Source: a virus
Direction: 5' to 3' (one strand)
Virus record (IMG/VR): IMGVR_UViG_3300010885_011541
Span: 1-41,240 of that record
Length of the DNA stretch: 41,240 nt
Positions 28,084 through 36,626 of this stretch are shown here, piece after piece. Made by a program: the position numbers and the translations under genes. The notes below the pieces were generated by a model. The model made no database searches and had not been told where the DNA came from. It saw only the letters and a program-made list of their open reading frames with translations. The number at the start of each line of letters is the position of its first letter. The stretch's first letter is position 1.

Positions 28084-28692
28084 ATGCACAAGGACGCAAC
28101 AGGAATTCATATAGAAGGGCACATTCATATATTTGACCCTACGACTAAAGAAACCTTCGTGAACAAACGTAATGCTATTCATTATGAAAATATGAGTTTA
28201 GCGTTGGCAAAATCGTTGGCAAATACATCAACTGGCGGGTATGTATATCAGATGGCATTTGGCAACGGTGGAACAGCCGTCGATCCTACAGGTATTATTA
28301 CATATTTGACACCAAATACTAGCGGAACTAATGCAAGTTTATATAATCAAAAATATGCAAAAATAGTCGACCCTAATGCCGCAACTAATGTTGACCCAAC
28401 CCGTAATTTTACAGAAGTCCGTCACACAACAGGCACAACTTATTCTGATTTATTTGTTTCTTGTTTACTAGATTACGGCGAGCCCGACAATCAAACAGCA
28501 TTTGATACAGTTAACAGTAACAATAGTTCTTTTACATTTGATGAATTGGGACTAGTAAACTATGATACTACTGGAAATGCCCTATTGTTGACACATGTTA
28601 TATTCCACCCTGTATTAAAAAGTTTAAATCGTTTGATTCAGATCGATTATACAGTACGTATCCAAAGCCTTACCGGCTTGGTATCGGTATAA
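28084..28692 (+). CDS. Virion structural protein, tail/fibre-associated (unknown role)
   Basis: I do not recognise a characterised domain in this 202-aa protein. The N-terminus has a His-rich beta segment (GIHIEGHIHIFDP) followed by KRNAIHYENMSLALAKSLAN. The middle has GGYVYQMAFGNGGTAVDPTG and TEVRHTTGTTYSDLFVSCLL. The C-terminal half (FTFDELGLVNY, LLLTHVIFHPVLKSLNRLIQ, then IDYTVRIQSL) is a beta-rich pattern seen in small structural proteins of marine T4-like phages, where such genes sit among tail fibre genes. No signal peptide or membrane segment is present. The first gene of its own late unit, it has a weak GAGAG binding site, and its stop overlaps the ribosome binding site of the following fibre gene. 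A fibre connector or baseplate attachment role is an inference from context. Confidence 0.6.
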   Translation: MHKDATGIHIEGHIHIFDPTTKETFVNKRNAIHYENMSLALAKSLANTSTGGYVYQMAFGNGGTAVDPTGIITYLTPNTSGTNASLYNQKYAKIVDPNAATNVDPTRNFTEVRHTTGTTYSDLFVSCLLDYGEPDNQTAFDTVNSNNSSFTFDELGLVNYDTTGNALLLTHVIFHPVLKSLNRLIQIDYTVRIQSLTGLVSV

Positions 28693-28702
28693 GGAGCCAT
28701 AG

Positions 28703-30946
28703 ATGACATATCAAGTTCAATTTACTGATTCAAGCAATCCTAATAAACCGCAGATTACAGTACTCGACGGTACTGTTAATAAGACTTCTACTAGCCTTGG
28801 TTTTGTGGGACAACAGTATCCTGGCTATGCTAGTACAATAGCAAACAATTTTTTACATTTGTTAGAAAACTTTGCATCTCCAATCGCTCCAGGATCCGAT
28901 CCTAATAATCCAATGGGTCCTCCTGTGCAAGGACAGTTATGGTATGACACTAGTACAAATATTTTAAAAGTATATGATGGCACAACTTGGACTACCGCAG
29001 GCAGTTTAAAGAAAAGTTCGTCTGCCCCTGCAGTTGCCAATAGTATTGCTGGAGATTTATGGGCCAACACTACAACTAGTCAGCTGTATATCTTCTCAGG
29101 TTCAGCTTGGTTATTAGTCGGACCTCAGTTTAGTACAGGCACTCAGTCTGGACCACTTGCTGAAACAATTATAGATACCGATAACATATCGCATACAGTG
29201 GTTAGCATTTACGCTAACAACATACGAATTTCTATTATTAGTAGCGATCAATTTATACCTAAATCCACTATTGCAGGATTTGATACAATTTATCGAGGCA
29301 CAACATTAAGTAATATAGGTTTAACTAAATTCTGGGGAGTTGCACAAAAAGCAGATGCCTTGTTAGTTAACGGTAATACTATTCCGGCAAGCAATTTTTT
29401 AACTACTGACGGAACTACTACAACTACAAATGCTCCTCTTAATATTAGAACAGATTCAGGATTAACAATTGGATCCAATTCAAGTTTTATATTTGATATT
29501 GAAAATAGTGTTCCTACAATTAAATCAACACTAAGCGGTTCTGGTATAAACTTTAATTTAACACAATCGGCAGTTACTAGTCCAGTATTACACATAAACT
29601 CTAATGGCCGCGTGGGTGTCGGTTTTAGTAATACAGCTCCTGTTTCTACATTAGATGTAAAAGGCGTGTTGACAATCAAGGATGATGTTTCAAATAGTAT
29701 TACAAGTTACCTAAATGTAACAAGTACACTGGATACATCATATACTCCTGGAACTTTATTTACTACAGCCACTGGTAGTATCGTTACACAAGGCGGCATT
29801 ACTATAGCGAAAAAATCAACTTTTGGTGATGACATTACATTTTATGGCCAGGAGTTCTTTAATTACTACGATAATACTGGCGCTCCAATCGCCGCACCTG
29901 TCCTATTACCAGGATATAGTACAAGTTCTACGGAAGCCACTAGTTTAAATATTCCATACATTCCAGCTGGTGTATATGATATTGGTAGCAGTACAAGAAG
30001 TTTTAGAAATATTTATGCTACTAACTTCTCAGGAAACTTTAGCGGAACATTTACAGGAACGCTAGAAGGTAGTATTAGCGGAACAGCCGCAGCCTTAGCA
30101 AGTCCTACGGTTTTTAGTTTAACAGGAGATGTTACTAGTAACAATTTAAGTTTCAACGGACAAACTACAACTGGTACAGCAGTATTCCAAACAAAAATTA
30201 GTCCGGACTTCATTAGTGCGCAATCTGCCGCAACTGATTCTTATGCTAATGACCAATTATTAGTTTATAGATCTGGACAAGGTTTGCTAAGAATGACTAA
30301 AGCAACCCTGTTTAATCACCAAGCATTGGTTCCTATTGCAACAATTTTACCTTTTGCAGGAGCCATTGTTCCTGCAGGTTATCTATTGTGTGACGGTGCA
30401 GAAGTTTTAATTAGTCAATACCCAGGACTATACAGCGTTATAGGATTTACTTACCGAGCGTCAGGCTTGTTAAGAGGATTGGGTACATTTGGATTACCTG
30501 ATCTTCGTGGTCGTTTCCCATTAGGTGCAGATAGTATGAACAACAATATCTCTGTACCTAGTAAAGACGGCTCCGGAACACAAGTTACAACAACATTAGA
30601 TTTGAATGGTAATACTAGTTCAACTGCTAATCGTGTAAATGATGCATCTGCTAAAACTATTGGTTCTGGAAATTCAACTGCTAATGGTACTGTAACTTTA
30701 ATTTCTTCTAATTTACCAGACCATAATCACAGTCTTAATGACGGAACTAGTCAATTCTATGCAGTTAACACACCACGTGAAGCTCCGGATCCTTACGCAA
30801 TTGGTAACGTTGGTACGACAGGTTCGGGAACAGTTGGTTCGGGAATTTTAAATACAGGTAGCGTTAATGGTGCTACTGGTATCCCAGTCAATGTTATGAA
30901 CCCGTATGCCACAATCAACTACATAATCTTTACGGGCGCACTATAA
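28703..30946 (+). CDS. Tail fibre protein with tail-collar (gp12-like) tip
   Basis: The protein has 747 residues. AAGGAG (28691-28696) overlaps the preceding stop, 6 nt before the ATG. Residues 1-195 are an anchor shared with the next two fibre proteins (LENFASP...GQLWYDTSTN...LKVYDGT...GDLWANTTTSQLYI...STIAGF). A beta-rich stalk follows with fibre-type segments such as GRVGVGFSNTAPVSTLDVKG and IGSSTRSFRNIYATNFSGNF. Residues 545-612 form a phage tail-collar domain (PFAGAIVPAGYLLCDGAE to FGLPDLRGRFPLGADS). The tip has an HxH pair (H674, H676 in PDHNHSLNDG) like the metal-binding HxH of T4 gp12, and ends with the typical NPYATINYIIFTGAL. I infer a trimeric receptor-binding short fibre. Its stop overlaps the next ATG by 1 nt. 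Confidence 0.88.
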   Translation: MTYQVQFTDSSNPNKPQITVLDGTVNKTSTSLGFVGQQYPGYASTIANNFLHLLENFASPIAPGSDPNNPMGPPVQGQLWYDTSTNILKVYDGTTWTTAGSLKKSSSAPAVANSIAGDLWANTTTSQLYIFSGSAWLLVGPQFSTGTQSGPLAETIIDTDNISHTVVSIYANNIRISIISSDQFIPKSTIAGFDTIYRGTTLSNIGLTKFWGVAQKADALLVNGNTIPASNFLTTDGTTTTTNAPLNIRTDSGLTIGSNSSFIFDIENSVPTIKSTLSGSGINFNLTQSAVTSPVLHINSNGRVGVGFSNTAPVSTLDVKGVLTIKDDVSNSITSYLNVTSTLDTSYTPGTLFTTATGSIVTQGGITIAKKSTFGDDITFYGQEFFNYYDNTGAPIAAPVLLPGYSTSSTEATSLNIPYIPAGVYDIGSSTRSFRNIYATNFSGNFSGTFTGTLEGSISGTAAALASPTVFSLTGDVTSNNLSFNGQTTTGTAVFQTKISPDFISAQSAATDSYANDQLLVYRSGQGLLRMTKATLFNHQALVPIATILPFAGAIVPAGYLLCDGAEVLISQYPGLYSVIGFTYRASGLLRGLGTFGLPDLRGRFPLGADSMNNNISVPSKDGSGTQVTTTLDLNGNTSSTANRVNDASAKTIGSGNSTANGTVTLISSNLPDHNHSLNDGTSQFYAVNTPREAPDPYAIGNVGTTGSGTVGSGILNTGSVNGATGIPVNVMNPYATINYIIFTGAL

Positions 30947-32865
30947 TGACTTATTCACTTTACTTAACTAACGGTACACTTAAGACAACAGTTGTAGATG
31001 GTACAATTGATCAAACAGCTACCGATTTAGCACTAGTTGGAAAGAACTCAACAGGTTATGGTATATTTTTTAATGATAACTTTATATATCTATTAGAAAA
31101 CTTTGCCAACACTAGCCAGCCTAATAAACCATTAACGGGGCAGTTATGGTACGACACTGGCGAAAACAGATTAAAAGTTTATAACGGTACAACATTTGCA
31201 GTTACCAGCGGAACTATTGTGGCTAATTCTGTTCCGAGTGGAATAACATCGGGAGATTTATGGATTGATAGTGCTAATGGCCAATTGTATTTTAACGACG
31301 GAACTTCAACAACATTGGCTGGCCCTATCTATTCTCGAGGCCAGGGCATTAGCGGTTTTAACGTAGAAACTGTAATCGATGTAAATGGAGTATCTCATAC
31401 AGTTTTAGTTCTGTATGTAGCCGCTACCATCGTAGGTATTTACAGCAAAGACACGTTTGTTCCATCGACTACTATTCCAGGATTTACTAGTACTGCAACA
31501 ATCACAGCATATCAGATAGCTAACTCTTTGATTGTTACAAGTGTGACATCGGGAACACTAGTTGTAGGTCAGACATTAAATGGTGCAAACGTTATTGCAA
31601 ATACTGTAATAACTAATCAAACTTCGGGAACAATTGGAGGAGCAGGTACATATTCTGTTAGTACTTCAAATATTATCGGTAGTTCTGTAGCACCGATTAC
31701 TATGATTGCTACTAGTGATATTATTAAAACTGGTTTTAATACAGGATCGTATCCGGGAATATTATACAGCGGACTAGTTAGCCAGGCACAAAGTTTATTA
31801 GCGGCAAACGGTAGTTTGAAGACAGCAGAAAGTTTCTTAACTACCAGCGACAGCAATACAGCATCTGGTACACTAAGTATTCAAAATAATACGCCGTTGA
31901 TATTAGGTGCCGCATCTAATATGACAATGCAGATTGATCCTAATTCAAATACTTTTACAATAAATTCAAACACATTAGGACAAAACTTTGGTATTAACTT
32001 AAAAAATAGCGGTGGAACATTATCCAACAGTTTGTATATTAATACCAATACGCAACGTGTGGGAATATATACTGCTAATCCAGGAGCTATGTTAGACGTT
32101 GCAGGGGACGTTATTGTTCAAGGTAATCTAACAGTACAAGGTAGTAGCCAAGTTATCAATAGTACTATTGTTTCTATTGCGGATAAAAATATCGAACTGG
32201 CTAAGGTAGCAAGTCCAACTAATACAACGGCCAGCGGTGGTGGTATTACAGTTAAAGGTTTAACGGATAAGTTCATATCCTGGACTGCCACGGCAAATAC
32301 TAGTAGTGCATCTACCAATACCGGTTATTGGAATCTAAGTGACTTTGTTAATGTAAGCACTTCGGGAGCAAATGCAGGCTATTATATAAATGGACAGCAA
32401 GTTTTAAGTGCTACAAGTTTAGGAAACACTATAACTTCTGCTCCTGCGCTTACCAGTGTAGGCACTTTATCTAATCTAGCAGTGTCAAATCTAAGCATTA
32501 CTGGCAATACCATTGCTTATTCTAGTATCCAAGTGTCAGGAAATGTTACATTACTGCCAAAAGGACTAGGATATGTTAGTGTCAGCGGTTTTAAGATAAA
32601 GAATCTAGCAGATCCTTACGATGATACAGATGCCGCTACTAAATTCTATGTGGATGAGGCGATTGCTAAAGCCTCATTGGGCATTAGCTTAGTAACAGCT
32701 GGTCTGTCGGATGCAGAAATTGGATCACAATTGCTACAAAGAATGTTCCCTCCAGGCGAACATCGTGCAAATACCTTGTGCAGAGTACAATGTAATCCAA
32801 GCGGAGTTATTAAACTTTACGCTTTACAAGCCGGAGTTTGGACTTGGGAGCTTGATTTAGCCTAA
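30946..32865 (+). CDS. Tail fibre protein, second copy of the anchor family
   Basis: This 639-aa fibre protein is translationally coupled to the preceding one (TAATG overlap). Residues 1-180 repeat the shared anchor (TTVVDGTIDQTATDLALVGK, FIYLLENFAN, GQLWYDTGENRLKVYNGT, GDLWIDSANGQLYF, PSTTIPGF). Directly after PGF comes a roughly 75-residue module (IVTSVTSGTLVVGQTLNGAN to GGAGTYSVSTSNIIGSS, nt about 31480-31720) that the first fibre lacks and that is also found in the protein at 35407. The stalk has RVGIYTANPGAMLDVAGDVI and NLTVQGSSQVINSTIVSIAD, typical of phage fibres. The C-terminus (FKIKNLADPYDDTDAATKFY, then MFPPGEHRANTLCRVQ to WTWELDLA) is a short tip I cannot classify. I infer an adsorption fibre or fibre-network subunit. 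Confidence 0.82.
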   Translation: MTYSLYLTNGTLKTTVVDGTIDQTATDLALVGKNSTGYGIFFNDNFIYLLENFANTSQPNKPLTGQLWYDTGENRLKVYNGTTFAVTSGTIVANSVPSGITSGDLWIDSANGQLYFNDGTSTTLAGPIYSRGQGISGFNVETVIDVNGVSHTVLVLYVAATIVGIYSKDTFVPSTTIPGFTSTATITAYQIANSLIVTSVTSGTLVVGQTLNGANVIANTVITNQTSGTIGGAGTYSVSTSNIIGSSVAPITMIATSDIIKTGFNTGSYPGILYSGLVSQAQSLLAANGSLKTAESFLTTSDSNTASGTLSIQNNTPLILGAASNMTMQIDPNSNTFTINSNTLGQNFGINLKNSGGTLSNSLYINTNTQRVGIYTANPGAMLDVAGDVIVQGNLTVQGSSQVINSTIVSIADKNIELAKVASPTNTTASGGGITVKGLTDKFISWTATANTSSASTNTGYWNLSDFVNVSTSGANAGYYINGQQVLSATSLGNTITSAPALTSVGTLSNLAVSNLSITGNTIAYSSIQVSGNVTLLPKGLGYVSVSGFKIKNLADPYDDTDAATKFYVDEAIAKASLGISLVTAGLSDAEIGSQLLQRMFPPGEHRANTLCRVQCNPSGVIKLYALQAGVWTWELDLA

Positions 32866-32886
32866 TAATTTTAATGCGTAAACCTG

Positions 32887-32895
32887 CATAAATAC
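32887..32895 (+). promoter_or_regulatory. T4-type late promoter box upstream of the third fibre
   Basis: CATAAATAC, extended to CATAAATACTA, lies in the 50-nt gap after the second fibre gene and ends 20 nt before the next ATG. It matches the extended T4 late consensus from position 2 onward. A binding site AAGGA at 32903-32907 lies between box and ATG. Confidence 0.75.
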
Positions 32896-32915
32896 TAGGA
32901 ATAAGGAACGAGATA

Positions 32916-34448
32916 ATGTCATACACGATTAATCACTATAACGGAGCAATATTAACAACAGTAGCCGATGGCACAGTTGATACTAGCACCGATCTTACCC
33001 TGGTAGGCAAGAACTACGCTGGGTACGGACAAGCGCAAAACGACAATTTTGTTTGGCTATTAGAAAACTTTGCTAATACAGCATCCCCACCTAACCCATT
33101 AGCTGGGCAGATTTGGTTTGATAGCTCTCCGGGAGCTACAAAATTAAAGTTTTTTGATGGAACAAACTGGAGAACAACTGGCGGTGCGGCAATAGGCCCA
33201 TCAAGTCCAACGGGATTAACAGTTGGAGATTTCTGGTTCAATACTACTTCTAATCAATTGTTTGCATATACAAGCGATCCAGTCGCTCCGTTTAAGCTAA
33301 TTGGACCACAAGGCGTATCGGGTGCAGGTTTGACACAGATGCAATCAACTACTGTTCAAGATACTAATGGTAATTCACATGCAATTATCCAGGCTATTGA
33401 TAATAATCAAACTATTTTTGTTATTAGTTCTGATTCTGCGTTCACTTTACAAAATTCAATCAACTCGATTACTGGCTTTGGTCGTATCCAACAAGGTATT
33501 ACACTAGCATATACTGATTCCAACGCAACTGGCGCAGTAGCAGGTGTTACTAATCCTAGTGTTAATCACAGATTCTGGGGTACTGCAACCAATGCAGACA
33601 AATTGAATGGAGTTGCGGCTAGTGGATATGTGCTAGCGGCCAATCCAACATTTAGTAATTCAGTTAACTTTCCATTAGGGTATACAGTTGGAAGTGCAGG
33701 TGCACCTCCACTTAAAGTTTTTATCAACTCGACATCTAGTCACCCAACGGTACAGGGCGCGATTACAGATACTATTGTTTTCCAAACGACCCTAGCTAAC
33801 CAATCATTAGCTTATCCACTGACTATCAAGGGAGCTGATTTGTTACCTGGTGGTAGCCAAGCTAATCTTCCATTTAGTACTGGGGTTAATAATATCGGAA
33901 GTAGCACTTACCAATGGAATAACGTATATGCTACTAATTTCCTTGGAACTGCTACTAACGCAAACAACTTAAATCTTAACGGTTCTTTTGTTACAGCAAA
34001 TACAGCCGCAGTTGCCAATACAATCGCCGCAAGAGATTCTACTAATACAATTTTTGCAACTACTTTTAACGGAACAGCTACCGCTGCCGACTATGCTGAC
34101 TTAGCAGAAAAGTATCTTTGCGATAAAGAATATGCAGTTGGCACAGTGGTATCTGTAGGCGGCACTCAGGAAATGACAGCTTGCAAATCAGGAGATCGTG
34201 CAATTGGTGCAGTTAGTGAAAATCCAGCTTTCATGATGAATCAAACATTAAAGGGTGGACTATATATTGCACTAAAAGGGCGTGTACCAGTTAAGATTAA
34301 AGGTACAGTAGCTAAAGGTGACCGCATTATTGCAGATAATGATGGTTGCGGAATTGCTCTTAATCACAGTCATCAGGATGTATTTGCTGTTGCCTTACAA
34401 TCTAGTGATGACGAAGGTGTCAAACTAGTTGAATGTGTAATTTTATAA
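32916..34448 (+). CDS. Tail fibre protein, third copy of the anchor family, G2-peptidase-like tip
   Basis: The product is 510 aa with its own late promoter. Residues 1-190 are the shared anchor (TTVADGTVDTSTDLTLVGK, FVWLLENFANTASPPNPLAG, QIWFDS, GDFWFNTTSNQLFAY, ITGFGRIQQGITLAY). The stalk is short and contains VNNIGSSTYQWNNVYATNF, the same type of segment as in the first fibre. Residues 392-510 form a distinct tip: TAADYADLAEKYLCDKEYAV, then VVSVGG, AIGAVSENPAFMMN, GLYIALKGRVPVKIKGTVAK and GDRIIADNDG. This pattern is common at the ends of cyanophage fibres and resembles the Peptidase_G2/IMC family of self-cleaving fibre tips, but I cannot confirm the catalytic residues by eye. It could be a plain receptor-binding tip. 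Confidence 0.83.
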   Translation: MSYTINHYNGAILTTVADGTVDTSTDLTLVGKNYAGYGQAQNDNFVWLLENFANTASPPNPLAGQIWFDSSPGATKLKFFDGTNWRTTGGAAIGPSSPTGLTVGDFWFNTTSNQLFAYTSDPVAPFKLIGPQGVSGAGLTQMQSTTVQDTNGNSHAIIQAIDNNQTIFVISSDSAFTLQNSINSITGFGRIQQGITLAYTDSNATGAVAGVTNPSVNHRFWGTATNADKLNGVAASGYVLAANPTFSNSVNFPLGYTVGSAGAPPLKVFINSTSSHPTVQGAITDTIVFQTTLANQSLAYPLTIKGADLLPGGSQANLPFSTGVNNIGSSTYQWNNVYATNFLGTATNANNLNLNGSFVTANTAAVANTIAARDSTNTIFATTFNGTATAADYADLAEKYLCDKEYAVGTVVSVGGTQEMTACKSGDRAIGAVSENPAFMMNQTLKGGLYIALKGRVPVKIKGTVAKGDRIIADNDGCGIALNHSHQDVFAVALQSSDDEGVKLVECVIL

Positions 34449-34457
34449 AGGTATATC

Positions 34458-35351
34458 ATGGCAGTTACTCTAGGCGCAAAAATATATGCAAGTGATTATA
34501 ACGTTTTACAATCAACAATAAGCACGATTATGGGTATTGGAACCGGTATATATGGATATAATCAGACAATACTTAGTTCACAAATTGTAGCTACCGGTGG
34601 ACGCTACCCTGCAATTAAATTAGCTGATTGGATTGCCTTACGAACCGACATCGTAAATGCCTATACACATATTGGACAGCCGGGAGGATTAGTTATTCCT
34701 TCGATACCTACTAGAGCAAACAAAGTAACAGCTACAGATTATAATAATTATTTGGCAATAGCAAATGCAACCTATGTGGCATCTACAACAACTCCACCTG
34801 CCGGTCAAGCAAGTTTACAAACTTTAAGCACCGGTACTAGAACCACTACTTGGAATGGTACAGTAACGCATACGGTAACTCTAACATGGACAGATCGAAA
34901 TGCGGCCCGCGGATTTTTTAATGCCGGTGGCGAAATCAGAATGACGGCAAGTTTGACTGGCTATTCTACTGCCGCAAAAAATTCAGATTGGAGCAAGTTG
35001 TTGAGTGACATGGGTACAATTTCTATTAAGGCCGGCAGTATTGCATGTAGCGGAAGCTATACTGTGCTAGGAACAGGTGGCTTTTACGGTGCAACAACTA
35101 ACCAAACATTAATTTTCCAAAAAGGCGCATCAACTGTTACCTATTTTCCAAATCAATATGATATCTACCTAAGTCAAAATTCTGACGGAAATGTGCTTAC
35201 ATTAGCAATTGCATTTAAAGACCTATCAACAGGCAATCCATCGGTTGACGAAAACGTAGACGGTACTTTGACTAGTACTGTTAAGGCATATTATTCTACA
35301 GGATCTAATGTACAATCTCCATTGCCAAGTGTATTAGCTACTGGACCATAA
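34458..35351 (+). CDS. Virion structural protein, tandem paralogue A
   Basis: This 297-aa protein follows the third fibre by 9 nt (AAAGG before the ATG). Its N-terminal part has YNVLQSTISTIMGIGTGIYG, YNQTILSSQI and LADWIALRTDIVNAYTHIGQ. The middle has TGTRTTTWNGTVTHTVTLTW, ARGFFNAGGEIRMTASLTGY and DWSKLLSDMGTISI. The end has VDENVDGTLTSTVKAYYSTG and stops with ATGP. Each of these blocks recurs in the same order in the next gene, so the two are tandem duplicates. No known enzyme motif, signal peptide or membrane segment is seen. The beta-rich composition and late-unit placement argue for a tail or fibre-associated structural part; the exact function is unknown. Confidence 0.7.
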   Translation: MAVTLGAKIYASDYNVLQSTISTIMGIGTGIYGYNQTILSSQIVATGGRYPAIKLADWIALRTDIVNAYTHIGQPGGLVIPSIPTRANKVTATDYNNYLAIANATYVASTTTPPAGQASLQTLSTGTRTTTWNGTVTHTVTLTWTDRNAARGFFNAGGEIRMTASLTGYSTAAKNSDWSKLLSDMGTISIKAGSIACSGSYTVLGTGGFYGATTNQTLIFQKGASTVTYFPNQYDIYLSQNSDGNVLTLAIAFKDLSTGNPSVDENVDGTLTSTVKAYYSTGSNVQSPLPSVLATGP

Positions 35352-35375
35352 ATTATCTTACCCGAAATATAAGGG

Positions 35376-35383
35376 TATAAATA
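35376..35383 (+). promoter_or_regulatory. T4-type late promoter box upstream of paralogue B
   Basis: TATAAATA, the exact T4 late core, lies in the 55-nt gap after paralogue A and ends 23 nt before the next ATG. It overlaps the right arm of a small TACCC...GGGTA inverted repeat (35359-35377). The AAAGG binding site lies at 35396-35400. Confidence 0.78.
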
Positions 35384-35406
35384 AAGAATATTTTAAAAGG
35401 TAACAG

Positions 35407-36564
35407 ATGGCAACAACAGCTTCATTTCAAGGTTATATTAGTAATGGTACTAGCGGAGTCGCAGGCACCATTTTAAATATAACCACGATGACTGCTGGCA
35501 CTATACAGTTGGGAATGAATGTCAGCAATGCCAGTGTACTGGCAAATACAACTGTTCTTGATTTTATTTCAGGTACAGGCACTACCGGAACATACAAAGT
35601 TAGTAAAAGCCAATCGGTTGGGCAAAGTGCTAGTCCGTCTGTAATGACAGCTACCACAGCCAGCATAATAACTGCTTTAGATTATAATTATATTCAGGCG
35701 ATTGCTAGCTCAGTATTAGGAACACCGAGCGGGACAACAGGCTATAATCAAACAGTATTATCATCACAAATTCCAGGATCTGTTACATCGATTACTGCAA
35801 CACAGTGGAACAATCTAAGAACTGATTTATTAAATTCTTATATCCACCAAGGCAGCATAGGATCTTTGCCCAGTCCAGGAGTACCGACAAAAACTACTTC
35901 GCCGACAGGACTAGTAGCGTCAACAGATTTTTCAAAATACATTGCTATTGCCAATTCTATTAATGCCAATCCATTGACCATAGCCGCATCTGGGCAAGCA
36001 AGTTTGACTACAAACACTTACACAAGAACTACACCGTGGAATACTAATTTAACCCAGACGATAACACTCACTTGGACATCTGCTGGCGATCTCCGAGGAT
36101 TTTTTAATGCAGGTGGTAAGTTTAATTTTTATGCATCACTGATCGGATATCAAGTTTCTGATCCCGGTTATGCAAAATCAGTAGATTGGAATACATTGTT
36201 GACTAACATGAAAGTTATTACAATGAATTACAACAGCACAACATCTACCGGATCGTACACTAGTATTCTTGGTTCTACTGGTTTTTACCAATTAACTACA
36301 TCGAACATTGTTCTTTTTGATAAAACTACAGCTAGCCCAACTTATACTAATAACAAATATACTATTTCAGCTCGTGTAAATAATGTGGCAACTCCCACAC
36401 AGCTAATATTCACAATTCAATTTAACGATGCTTCAGGTCAACCAAATCCACCGTACGGGACTGACGAAACTGTAACAGGCACTTTAACTAGTGTGATGCA
36501 GATATTCTATTCAAGTGGTAATGTTGCTTCGGCATATCCAACTATTAGTAATTCAGGTCCGTAA
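35407..36564 (+). CDS. Virion structural protein, tandem paralogue B with inserted module
   Basis: The product is 385 aa. Residues 90-385 are a paralogue of the preceding protein: LDYNYIQAIASSVLG, GYNQTVLSSQI, WNNLRTDLLNSYIHQGS, QTITLTWTSAGDLRGFFNAG, DWNTLLTNMKVITM and DETVTGTLTSVMQIFYSSG, ending in NSGP. Residues 1-88 are extra. They contain GTILNITTMTAGTIQLGMNV, then VLANTTVLDFISGTGTTGTY and KVSKSQSVGQSASPSVM, which is the same module found after the anchor of the second fibre (31480-31720). It has its own late promoter and is the last late gene before the control switch at about 36577. It is probably a tail/fibre structural part; function unknown. Confidence 0.7.
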   Translation: MATTASFQGYISNGTSGVAGTILNITTMTAGTIQLGMNVSNASVLANTTVLDFISGTGTTGTYKVSKSQSVGQSASPSVMTATTASIITALDYNYIQAIASSVLGTPSGTTGYNQTVLSSQIPGSVTSITATQWNNLRTDLLNSYIHQGSIGSLPSPGVPTKTTSPTGLVASTDFSKYIAIANSINANPLTIAASGQASLTTNTYTRTTPWNTNLTQTITLTWTSAGDLRGFFNAGGKFNFYASLIGYQVSDPGYAKSVDWNTLLTNMKVITMNYNSTTSTGSYTSILGSTGFYQLTTSNIVLFDKTTASPTYTNNKYTISARVNNVATPTQLIFTIQFNDASGQPNPPYGTDETVTGTLTSVMQIFYSSGNVASAYPTISNSGP

Positions 36565-36576
36565 TCTCCTAATGTC

Positions 36577-36606
36577 TTGACAAGATAACTACTATAGTGT
36601 TATCAT
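36577..36606 (+). promoter_or_regulatory. Sigma70-like promoter of the glycosyltransferase cassette
   Basis: TTGACA at 36577-36582 is a perfect -35 hexamer. TATCAT at 36601-36606 is a one-mismatch -10 hexamer at 18-bp spacing (a 17-bp spacing would give TTATCA). The start codon at 36627 follows, with GGAG at 36617-36620. No ATAAATA late box is present in this gap, so the downstream cassette is likely read by host-type RNA polymerase, i.e. early or middle rather than late. Confidence 0.6.
36584..36604. promoter_or_regulatory. Near-perfect palindrome overlapping the promoter (operator candidate)
   Basis: GATAAC-T-ACTATAGT-GTTATC: the outer hexamers are exact inverted repeats and the inner octamer ACTATAGT is itself a palindrome, with one extra T on the left. 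It fills the spacer between -35 and -10 and reaches into the -10 box, the classical place for a repressor to block RNA polymerase. It could also form an RNA hairpin, but no T run follows. Confidence 0.5.
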
Positions 36607-36626
36607 AGTACATTACGGAGTTTATC

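Noticed and set aside
29290-29679. A 129-codon minus-strand frame in the first tail fibre gene
   Set aside because: Antisense to a well-supported fibre protein, no start signals, no family resemblance.
28703-30946. Diversity-generating retroelement target in the collar-domain fibre
   Set aside because: No reverse transcriptase, template repeat or adenine-biased duplicate of the fibre 3' end was seen in the window.
35359-35377. TACCC...GGGTA inverted repeat as a terminator
   Set aside because: Only a 5-bp stem with no T run, and it overlaps the late promoter box.
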